Source of the DNA: Candidatus Latescibacterota bacterium
GTDB lineage: Bacteria > JAAXHH01 > JABIQT01
Reading direction: 5' to 3'
Length of the DNA stretch: 6,502 bases
Assembly: GCA_018667995.1 (NCBI GenBank)
Contig: JABIQT010000029.1
Coordinates: forward strand, 1 to 6,502
Each line of letters begins with the position of its first letter. Position 1 is the first letter of the stretch. Both the position numbers and the translations under genes were made by a program. Shown here piece after piece: positions 1 through 5,162 of this stretch. The notes beneath the pieces were generated by a model that saw only the letters and a list, made by a program, of their open reading frames with translations, was not told where the DNA came from and ran no database searches.

Positions 1-357
1 GTCCGCTTTCTCTGCCGACTGCTTGATATCATCAGCCGAGACAGTTCGTCCTTCAGGCTTGGGGCCACTCATGAACATGAAGCAGTCTACACCCATTTCG
101 GCGGCATATTCCATGCGCCGTTTGTTGCGCTCCACATGCGCCCAGTCGGTATTGTCCGGTGATCCACTGGCTGTGAATACGCACATGGGCATATCTGCAG
201 CGTCGCAGATGCTCTTAAGGCGTTTCGCGGGACCCATCCAATCCAATGGCAAACGCCCTTCCCAACCATCCCAGCCCGCGTCCTTCAATGCGGGCAGTGC
301 TCTCTCCAGATCCGGCTCACGCCATCGCAAAGTGGCGTATCCCATTTTCAGCGGCAT
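1..357 (-). CDS. Sugar phosphate isomerase/epimerase-like TIM-barrel protein, N-terminal part (runs off the left edge)
   Basis: Reading the minus strand from the ATG at 357-355 gives 119 uninterrupted codons up to the window edge. The protein starts MPLKMGYATLRW and continues with segments typical of the xylose-isomerase-like/AP-endonuclease-2 TIM-barrel family. These are a first strand (MGYATLRW), an 'AGWDGWEGRL' second strand whose Glu sits where the family's conserved acidic residue falls, a 'MPMCVFTA' strand and a 'GVDCFMFMSG' strand about 30 residues later. Family members isomerise or epimerise sugars or act on inositol derivatives in the cytoplasm, often using a divalent metal. The substrate cannot be read from this fragment. 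An AGGAG ribosome site (minus strand, 369-365) lies 7 nt before the ATG, and a plausible promoter lies at 468-440. The gene is divergent from everything else here, so it is probably a separate transcription unit. The fold family is fairly secure; the specific activity is unknown. Confidence 0.84.
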   Translation of the reverse strand, partial: MPLKMGYATLRWREPDLERALPALKDAGWDGWEGRLPLDWMGPAKRLKSICDAADMPMCVFTASGSPDNTDWAHVERNKRRMEYAAEMGVDCFMFMSGPKPEGRTVSADDIKQSAEKAD

Positions 358-435
358 GGAAGGACTCCTGTGATGCTGTCCTCTGCTGTCCGGCTGCAGG
401 CACAAGCAGAGACTACGATTAATTGCGTCATTTCG

Positions 436-444
436 TGCTATAAT
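436..444 (+). promoter_or_regulatory. Perfect extended -10 element (TGCTATAAT) pointing rightwards
   Basis: The plus strand reads TGCTATAAT, an exact TGn extension plus an exact TATAAT -10 hexamer. At the usual distance upstream there is no recognisable -35 (CGATTA at 416-421), but extended -10 promoters can work without one. It shares its AT-rich core with the minus-strand -10 (445-440), so the two promoters overlap back to back. A rightward transcript would start near 451 and enter about 530 bp without a recognised gene before reaching the gene at 982. It may drive a non-coding RNA, a long leader, a relic gene or only spurious divergent transcription. Confidence 0.38.
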
Positions 445-468
445 AGCCGGTATCCAAACGGGAATCAA
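440..468 (-). promoter_or_regulatory. Sigma70-like promoter for the minus-strand TIM-barrel gene
   Basis: On the minus strand there is TTGATT (468-463) as a -35 box, a 17-bp spacer, and TATTAT (445-440) as a -10 box. They match the TTGACA and TATAAT consensus at 4/6 and 5/6 positions. Transcription would start near 433, giving an untranslated leader of about 75 nt before the ATG at 357. Position and orientation fit the divergent gene. No operator is obvious. The call rests on consensus matching alone. Confidence 0.5.
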
Positions 469-505
469 CCGTAAAACAGAGATGTTGCTTTTGACCACAA
501 TATAG

Positions 506-883
506 AATAACCTTAGACGAGTTTATAGACTTCTATTGATCAAGTTCCAAATCAGGGACAGAAGAAATGACACATCGCCATCGTCGATTATTGCGGCTCC
601 TGCTCTCGTGTTCTCATTTTGGTGGGGATTCGTTGGTCTGGAATAATCTTACCGGTCGTTCGAAGTGAAAAACCTGGCCGACGTCAGCGGTTTGACGGCC
701 TAGGTACATCATATTAAATTACCCGCAAAGCAGACGGATTCTCGGACATCTACCTGCCGACGCTGATGCTACTTATCGATGGCTGCTGACATTGAGTCTC
801 GGAGCCTGACCGCCGGTCGCGGATATCTGTTGGTAGAAGCGGGTGGTCTCGGGGATGACTCCTGGCAGAGCAGAAGCCATTGA
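506..883 (+). pseudogene. Possible decayed coding sequence, function unknown
   Basis: Codon-like segments run rightwards but are broken by stops and frame changes. In one frame (positions congruent to 2 mod 3) residues such as 'PALVFSFWWGFVGLE' end at a TAA (644-646). The same frame then continues with 'YRSFEVKNLADVSGLTA' to a TAG (701-703). Another frame carries 'ADGFSDIYLPTLMLLIDG' (about 733-786) to a TGA. The first frame resumes from an ATG at 779 for 34 codons ('AGRGYLLVEAGG') and stops at 881-883. The segments use ordinary-looking codons and include a hydrophobic, aromatic-rich stretch, as a relic membrane or secreted protein might. I recognise no family. Chance open frames in a moderately GC-rich spacer are a serious alternative. 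Confidence 0.22.
673..704 (+). other. Bulged hairpin in the intergenic region
   Basis: The sequence can fold as CCT-GGCC-(GAC bulge)-GTCA, a 6-nt loop GCGGTT, then TGAC-GGCC-(T bulge)-AGG. This gives 11 Watson-Crick pairs interrupted by two bulges. It is not followed by a run of T, so it is not a standard rho-independent terminator. It lies about 220 nt downstream of the expected start of a transcript from the extended -10 element at 436-444. It could be part of a structured RNA, a protein-binding site, or chance within a relic reading frame. Confidence 0.3.
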
Positions 884-888
884 GGATA

Positions 889-900
889 CTGGTATACCAG
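889..900. promoter_or_regulatory. Perfect 12-bp palindrome, candidate operator for the NAD gene
   Basis: CTGGTATACCAG is identical to its reverse complement over all 12 bases, with no further symmetry outside. Its right edge is 11 bp before the TTGACA -35 box at 912-917, which puts its centre near -51 of the predicted transcription start. That is a typical place for a dimeric activator and also usable by a repressor. I do not recognise it as a published NiaR, NrtR or NadQ site. One copy alone cannot show that it is functional. Confidence 0.33.
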
Positions 901-911
901 CTAAAGTACGT

Positions 912-939
912 TTGACACGCGCGTCGTAATCGTGTAGTT
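912..939 (+). promoter_or_regulatory. Candidate promoter for the nadD-nadK fusion gene
   Basis: A perfect TTGACA -35 hexamer (912-917) is followed after 16 bp by TAGTTT (934-939), a weak -10 matching 3/6 consensus positions. Transcription would begin near 946 and give a leader of about 36 nt to the ATG at 982. A strong -35 with a poor -10, next to an upstream palindrome, suggests a regulated promoter. This is inferred from consensus and position only. Confidence 0.4.
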
Positions 940-981
940 TTCCGTCACATTATTGCCCTTTGTTTACCGTGTTTTCAGACC

Positions 982-2385
982 ATGGATCCCATGTTGGACA
1001 ATAAACGAATTGCCCTATTTGGCGGCAGTTTTGATCCGCCCACAAGTGCCCATCGTGAAATCGTTGCGGAAGCCGCCCAGAGTTTTGACGAGGTCGTGGT
1101 GGTGCCCTGCGGACCGCGTCCCGATAAACTCACCGTCAATAACATCCCGTCTATTCACCGCGCCGTAATGGTGGATATGACCTTCGCCGATATACCGAAC
1201 GTTACCGTTGATCTTACTGATCTGGAATTGACGGTATTCACCAGGACGTTCGAGCTGGTGGACCGGTATGAACAGGTTGGAGAGGTCTGGCTGGTCATCG
1301 GTTCAGACCTGGTTCAGGGGGGGAGCGAGGGAAATTCCCTGATTCAACGGGAATGGGTCAATGGCAAGGCACTGTGGGCGCACACAGGATTCCTGGTCGT
1401 GTCGCGGGGAGGATACGGTTTCTCGGAAGAGGATCTTCCGCCTCGTAGTGAAGTAATTCATCAGGCGAAATATGGAGCTAGCTCTGAGATCCGTAGTGCC
1501 GTCTTCAACAGATCGACGGTGCCTGACGGACAGGTGGTTCCAAGAGTGGCGGGATACATTGAGCGATATGGTCTCTATCGCGGTCAGGCCCCCGCGATCA
1601 ATGTACCTGTGTCAAAGATCGAACCCAGGATTGATCTCATCTACGACCGTCGGAACGACCATTTGGCCGATATTGTATCGCAGTTGGAGCCTTACTGCCA
1701 TCCCGATCCAAACGTAATCGTTACCGTGGGTGGGGATGGAACCATGCTGCACGCCATCAGAAGTTCGTGGCGTCGCCGACTTCCCTTTATCGGCATCAAT
1801 GCCGGCCATCGTGGCTTCCTCCTGAATCAACCAGATGTACTTGATTTGGATGCACCATTCTCAGATCTAACTATATGGCATCTGCCGTTACTTTACGTGG
1901 AGACGCAACAGGAAGAGGATGGCCCGTGGGAGGGAGCGTTCGCGTTTAACGATGCTTGGGTCGAGCGGGAAGAAGGACAGACGGCATGGATCGAAGTGCG
2001 CGTCAATGATGAGGTCCGGATTCCCAGGCTGGTCTGCGATGGCGTTTTGGTGGCTACCGCTGCCGGATCAACGGCCTATGCACACGCCATGGGCGCACCA
2101 TCGCTGCCCGTAGGTGTCCCCGCGTTGTTATTGATCGGCTCGAATGTTGCCGACCCTCCACTCTGGAAGCCGGTCGTACTACCGCTTGGGGCGACCATAC
2201 AATTTCGATCCCTGGAGAATAAGAAACGGCCAATACGTGGCTATATGGACGGGGAAGAGTGTCGATCCATAACGGCCATGCGCATTCGTACCAGTAGGGT
2301 AGCGTCCGTCGAACTGGCCTTCGCCCGGGACTATGACGTGGCTGAAAAACTCTCGCTTTTGCAGTTTCCGCAGAGCCCTCCCTAG
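982..2385 (+). CDS. Bifunctional nicotinate-nucleotide adenylyltransferase (NadD) / NAD kinase (NadK) fusion
   Basis: The 467-residue protein joins two cytoplasmic enzymes of NAD(P) synthesis. Residues about 8-200 are a NadD-type nucleotidyltransferase (nicotinate mononucleotide + ATP to deamido-NAD). They show GGSFDPP (14-20), an (H/T)xGH-type site present as T21-S-A-H24, and the C-terminal SSEIR signature (167-171). Residues about 205-467 are an ATP-type NAD kinase (NAD + ATP to NADP). They show GGDGT (250-254), NAG..GFL (273-280), FND (322-324) where NE is usual, CDGVLVATAAGSTAY (352-366) where GDG...TPTGSTAY is usual, and a DGE (423-425). Each half has about full domain length, and a short linker around 201-215 joins them with no stop. 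The first possible start after an in-frame TAG (934-936) is the ATG at 982. A second ATG at 991 is possible, and neither has a clear Shine-Dalgarno. The NAD synthetase step between the two activities is not encoded here. Domain identities are confident; catalytic competence of each half is inferred. Confidence 0.92.
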   Translation: MDPMLDNKRIALFGGSFDPPTSAHREIVAEAAQSFDEVVVVPCGPRPDKLTVNNIPSIHRAVMVDMTFADIPNVTVDLTDLELTVFTRTFELVDRYEQVGEVWLVIGSDLVQGGSEGNSLIQREWVNGKALWAHTGFLVVSRGGYGFSEEDLPPRSEVIHQAKYGASSEIRSAVFNRSTVPDGQVVPRVAGYIERYGLYRGQAPAINVPVSKIEPRIDLIYDRRNDHLADIVSQLEPYCHPDPNVIVTVGGDGTMLHAIRSSWRRRLPFIGINAGHRGFLLNQPDVLDLDAPFSDLTIWHLPLLYVETQQEEDGPWEGAFAFNDAWVEREEGQTAWIEVRVNDEVRIPRLVCDGVLVATAAGSTAYAHAMGAPSLPVGVPALLLIGSNVADPPLWKPVVLPLGATIQFRSLENKKRPIRGYMDGEECRSITAMRIRTSRVASVELAFARDYDVAEKLSLLQFPQSPP

Positions 2386-2710
2386 AGTAACCGCTTATGG
2401 TGCGGAGTAGACCAATCAGCCAGTAATAGATTCTTTGCTCGATTTGGACATGTATCTGCTGACGATACCCCGAATCATACGTCGCTGACATCCTGAAGTG
2501 CCAATAGTTTTGAACTCAAGAACCGGGTCACGGCGGCAAAACTGGCCGATTGGGTACAGTTACACCGGCATTGGTACCGAACCGAGCATGTGATATGGTC
2601 GGATCATGTGACATCTGCAGTACCTGATTGGAATCACATAGTACAGCAATACAGTTTTCTCCCTGATAGGGATCCGAAGACGTTCTTACTGAAAGGATGC
2701 AAACCTATAC
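2386..2710. other. Intergenic region of about 325 bp with no recognised gene
   Basis: This separates the NAD gene from the downstream operon. No terminator hairpin with a T-tract follows the TAG at 2383-2385. On the plus strand, a frame congruent to 1 mod 3 is open from 2497 to a TGA at 2734-2736, overlapping the start of the next gene by 26 nt. It has no ATG. The only common alternative starts in it are GTGs at 2590 and 2608. Its translation is tryptophan- and histidine-rich (for example 'KLADWVQLHRHWYRTEHV') and resembles nothing I know. The same frame is also open from just after the NAD-kinase stop to a TGA at 2494-2496. It may be a decayed gene or chance. A weak promoter candidate lies at 2628-2655. 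Confidence 0.55.
2628..2655 (+). promoter_or_regulatory. Weak candidate promoter for the lipid/dtd/maf operon
   Basis: TTGGAA (2628-2633) and TACAGT (2650-2655) are separated by 16 bp, and each matches consensus at 4/6 positions. The predicted start near 2662 leaves a leader of about 49 nt before the ATG at 2711. It is the best pair I found in this gap, but hexamers of this quality occur often by chance. Confidence 0.22.
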
Positions 2711-3895
2711 ATGTTCTCCAAGAAAGAAGCTTTTGATGTGGTTGTAGTGGGCGCAGGTCCAGGCGGATCAATGGCCGCTTGGGCGGCTGCCGAGCGCGGT
2801 CTTGACGTTCTGATGATCGAGAAGGACCGCGAAATCGGTGTTCCTGTCAGATGTGCGGAGGGAGTAGGAGCCGATGTGATTCAAAGATTCATCGATCCAG
2901 ATCCTCACTGGATCTCCAGCGAGATACAGGGAGTTCGGATCTACGCGCCGTCAGGAGATAGTGTGGCGTTCACGGAGGAGGGTATGGGATACGTGCTTGA
3001 GCGACGGGTTTTTGACCGGGCCCTGGCGAACAGGGCCGGCCAGGCCGGCACAGAGGTGCGCGTGAGTACGTGCGCCACCGGACTCGAATTCAACGAGGAT
3101 CGCCCCTGCGGAGTCAAGATCCTGACACGCGGAACCGAAAGCACCGTGCGCTGCAAGGTCGTGATTGCGGCAGACGGAGTTGAGTCACGCGTCGCCCGCT
3201 GGGCGGGCATCAAAACGATGATTGCGTTGAGGGATCTCGAGGTCACGTCTCAGTATCTTCTGGATAATGTGACCACTGACAAGGGATATTGTGAGTTCTT
3301 TGTCGGTGCGGACGTGGCACCCGGCGGTTATGCCTGGGTATTTCCGAAAACCGATAAAACTGGGAATGTTGGAATCGGTGTCTGTGGCAGATACACCAGA
3401 AAGCGATCCTCAACCGACTACCTGCATTCCTTCATCGAGGGTCGATTCCCTGAAAGCACCCCGCTTGCCATGGTCGTGGGCAGCGTCCCGGTTGCGGCCA
3501 CGCTGGATGACATCGTTGGCGACGCCATCATGGTTGTGGGCGATGCCGCGCATCAGGTGAATCCTGTAAGCGGAGGCGGTATCGGAACCGCGATGATCGC
3601 TGGCGAAATCGCCGGACGGGTCTGCGCTGAGGCCATACGAGACGGCGATGTGTCACGTGATAGACTTCACCGGTATCGGAAAGAGTGGGATCAGACATAC
3701 GGTAATCACCAGAAACGCGTCTACAAAGTCAAAGAAGCCATCCAAAAACTAAAGGACGAAACCTACAATGCTTCGGCCGCAAAACTCATGAATAAAGCAA
3801 GTCCCACGTTGCGCGATATGTTTATGACTGTGCTCCGCCACCAGCCTGGTATCATATTCGACGTGGTCAAAATGTTCGCCTTCATGAAGAAGTAA
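2711..3895 (+). CDS. Geranylgeranyl reductase-family flavoprotein (digeranylgeranylglycerophospholipid reductase-like)
   Basis: The 394-residue protein is an FAD-dependent oxidoreductase of the geranylgeranyl reductase family, which saturates the double bonds of isoprenoid chains. An N-terminal dinucleotide fold starts at residue 9 with GAGPGG (14-19) and an acidic strand end (MIEKD, 35-39). PVRCAEG (45-51) has the Cys found near the substrate in archaeal enzymes. ADG lies at 154-156. PGGYAWVFP (204-212) matches the PxxYxWxFP motif of these reductases. The second FAD motif GDAAH (277-281) is followed by SGGGIGTAM. The basic C-terminal tail is also typical. The length is normal for archaeal-type members. 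An AAAGGA at 2692-2697 precedes the ATG by 13 nt, rather far, but an in-frame stop just upstream leaves no other start. The next gene, 9 nt downstream, is a UbiA prenyltransferase, which supports a membrane ether-lipid role. Alternatives are reduction of a quinone side chain or a polyprenol. The family is certain; the substrate is inferred. Confidence 0.9.
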   Translation: MFSKKEAFDVVVVGAGPGGSMAAWAAAERGLDVLMIEKDREIGVPVRCAEGVGADVIQRFIDPDPHWISSEIQGVRIYAPSGDSVAFTEEGMGYVLERRVFDRALANRAGQAGTEVRVSTCATGLEFNEDRPCGVKILTRGTESTVRCKVVIAADGVESRVARWAGIKTMIALRDLEVTSQYLLDNVTTDKGYCEFFVGADVAPGGYAWVFPKTDKTGNVGIGVCGRYTRKRSSTDYLHSFIEGRFPESTPLAMVVGSVPVAATLDDIVGDAIMVVGDAAHQVNPVSGGGIGTAMIAGEIAGRVCAEAIRDGDVSRDRLHRYRKEWDQTYGNHQKRVYKVKEAIQKLKDETYNASAAKLMNKASPTLRDMFMTVLRHQPGIIFDVVKMFAFMKK

Positions 3896-3904
3896 AATTG
3901 CAAA

Positions 3905-4717
3905 ATGCTTACCATAATCCGCCCGTTGAACTGCTTCATAGCCGCTCTATCCGTGATGGTCGGTGTCCACGTCGCCAACGGCTCGCCTGTCTCATACGCG
4001 ATCCTATTGGCCATATTGGCGGGCTGGAGCTTGTGCGCCGGAGCGAACACACACAACGATATTTGCGATCTGGATATTGATCGTGTTAATAGACCCGACA
4101 GGCCTCTTCCGGCTGGGAAAATCTCCGTACGCTTTGCGGCATGGTATGCCGGAGTGTGGTATGCAGTAGGACTGCTGTCGGCTGGATTCTTATCCCTCTC
4201 CCACACCGTCGTAGCAGTTGGGATGGTGATAATGACGATCATCTACAATAAGTATCTTAAGAGAAGACTACTATTGGGCAACCTTCTGGTGGGAGGTGTT
4301 TCGTCGCTGGCCTTCGTAATCGGGGGACTGTTGGGTGACGATGTGCTAATCACAGTGGTTCCTGTTGGATTTGCGATTCTTTTTCATTTTGGACGGGAAG
4401 TGCTTAAGGATCTGGCGGACGTTGTGGGTGATCGGGAGGGCGGTGTTGACTCGGCGCCTATGAGATACGGAGAGTCCGGAGCCAGATGGATTGTCACGTT
4501 CACATTTGCTGTTCTCATCGGAACCACAATTTGGCCATACACAGCGGGTTGGTTTGGTGTGAACTATCTGATGGTTGTCACGGTGGTCGACGCCATACTC
4601 ATATGTGTCTTATGGTCCCTATGGCTGGATTGCGGCCCTGGAAATGCGGCCCGTTTGAGCAGCATTCTCAAGGCTGACATGGTGATTGGCATTTGTGCAA
4701 TTGTAGTGGGGAGGTAA
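3905..4717 (+). CDS. UbiA-family prenyltransferase, digeranylgeranylglyceryl-phosphate synthase-like
   Basis: This 270-residue integral membrane protein belongs to the UbiA superfamily, which transfers a prenyl chain from a prenyl diphosphate to an acceptor. The first Asp-rich motif is NDICDLDID (51-59, NDxxDxxxD), followed by RPDRPLPAG (63-71), the common NRPxRPLPxG signature. The second Asp motif is D169-xx-D172-xxx-D176 within [13 protein letters not shown]. These acidic residues bind Mg2+ and the diphosphate. About nine hydrophobic segments are visible, the usual number. '[17 protein letters not shown]' resembles geranylgeranylglyceryl-phosphate geranylgeranyltransferases, which make the second ether bond of archaeal lipids. 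The geranylgeranyl reductase immediately upstream (9-nt gap) supports that reading. No good Shine-Dalgarno precedes the ATG, so translation may be coupled to the upstream gene. Quinone or other aromatic acceptors remain possible. The superfamily is certain; the specific acceptor is moderately supported. Confidence 0.87.
   Translation: MLTIIRPLNCFIAALSVMVGVHVANGSPVSYAILLAILAGWSLCAGANTHNDICDLDIDRVNRPDRPLPAGKISVRFAAWYAGVWYAVGLLSAGFLSLSHTVVAVGMVIMTIIYNKYLKRRLLLGNLLVGGVSSLAFVIGGLLGDDVLITVVPVGFAILFHFGREVLKDLADVVGDREGGVDSAPMRYGESGARWIVTFTFAVLIGTTIWPYTAGWFGVNYLMVVTVVDAILICVLWSLWLDCGPGNAARLSSILKADMVIGICAIVVGR
4708..4714 (+). promoter_or_regulatory. Strong Shine-Dalgarno that fixes a TTG start for dtd
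   Basis: GGGGAGG sits inside the last codons of the UbiA gene, 7 nt before the TTG at 4722-4724. It is the best ribosome site in the window. It supports a TTG start rather than a later ATG, and the resulting protein begins exactly at the conserved first strand of the DTD family (MRVVLQR). Confidence 0.8.
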
Positions 4718-4721
4718 AGAC

Positions 4722-5162
4722 TTGCGAGTCGTGTTGCAGCGCTCTCGTCTGGCGCGCGTGGAGGTTGAAGGCGAGATGATCGGAGAGATTGAGGCGGGCC
4801 TCGTGTTGCTCATAGGCGTAGCCAAGGAAGATACGGTGCAAGACGCACAGTACGTGATGGAAAAATGTGTGAACTTGAGGGTGTTTGAGGATGAGGCTGG
4901 AAAGATGAATCGTTCTCTACTCGAAACTGGTGGACAAGTATTGGCTATTTCTCAATTTACGCTATACGGCGACACTCGAAAGGGGCGCAGGCCGGGTTTC
5001 GATCAAGCAGCCAGACCTGACGTCGCAGAGCCCATATACGAGGCCTCGTTGGCTCATCTTGCCAGTCTCGGAGTACGTGTCGAGACCGGCCGATTCGGCG
5101 CCCATATGTGCGTCTCGCTCGAGAATGACGGTCCGGTAACATTAATATTAGAGAGCAAATGA
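4722..5162 (+). CDS. dtd: D-aminoacyl-tRNA deacylase
   Basis: The 146-residue cytoplasmic protein is a bacterial DTD, which hydrolyses D-amino acids (and mischarged glycine) from tRNA and so keeps them out of protein. The start MRVVLQRS is the family's first strand. [17 protein letters not shown] (77-93) contains the conserved SQFTL with Thr80. NDGPVT (135-140) carries the Gly137-Pro138 pair that forms the cis-Pro chirality filter. The length equals the usual size of about 145 residues. Translation starts at TTG (4722), preceded by a very strong Shine-Dalgarno within the end of the UbiA gene, with 4 nt between the two genes. Its stop codon overlaps the maf start (ATGA). There is nothing degenerate in the sequence. 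The enzyme is bacterial/eukaryotic in type (archaea use an unrelated DTD2), which helps place the host among Bacteria. Confidence 0.96.
   Translation: MRVVLQRSRLARVEVEGEMIGEIEAGLVLLIGVAKEDTVQDAQYVMEKCVNLRVFEDEAGKMNRSLLETGGQVLAISQFTLYGDTRKGRRPGFDQAARPDVAEPIYEASLAHLASLGVRVETGRFGAHMCVSLENDGPVTLILESK

Larger units (their letters stand above)
358..981. other. Divergent intergenic region of about 620 bp without a recognised intact gene
   Basis: The stretch separates the minus-strand TIM-barrel gene from the fused NAD-biosynthesis gene. Its left part (about 430-545) is AT-rich and promoter-like. The middle (about 570-880) has balanced composition and short open stretches in alternating frames. The right part holds a palindrome and a promoter. 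One small start-to-stop frame, 567-668 (33 codons, beginning MTHRHRRLL), has an AGGGA at 554-558 placed 8 nt upstream. Its product looks like no known peptide, so I do not call it a gene. I found no tRNA, no riboswitch that I recognise, and no rho-independent terminator with a U-tract. Confidence 0.6.

Noticed and set aside
23-373. Plus-strand open frame of 116 codons
   Set aside because: It is antisense to a minus-strand frame with clear TIM-barrel segments, an AGGAG ribosome site and a promoter. The plus-strand product has low-complexity Ser/Arg/Pro content and no motif.
491-519. TTGACC (491-496) as a further -35 box
   Set aside because: At 16-18 bp downstream there are only poor -10 matches (TTAGAC or TAGACG). 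The AT-rich sequence makes such hits cheap.
2054-2491. Minus-strand open frame of 145 codons
   Set aside because: Most of it lies opposite the NAD kinase domain, whose conserved motifs (CDGVLVA, GSTAY, MDGE) are unambiguous. Its product is Arg-rich with no recognisable domain.
653-2550. Similar peptide words SFEVKN (about 656-673) and SFELKN (about 2506-2523) in the two gaps
   Set aside because: This suggested a repeated relic, but the similarity stops after about six residues and the underlying DNA matches only moderately. Chance is the better explanation.
2551-2582. Possible hairpin from GGTAC and GTACC in the second gap
   Set aside because: The stem is only 5 bp with a loop of about 16 nt and no T-tract, too weak to call a terminator or regulatory structure.
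3763-4242. Minus-strand open frame of 159 codons
   Set aside because: It lies across the end of the reductase and the start of the UbiA gene, antisense to both, including the first Asp-rich motif. It has no ribosome site and no domain, so it is a shadow of the real genes.
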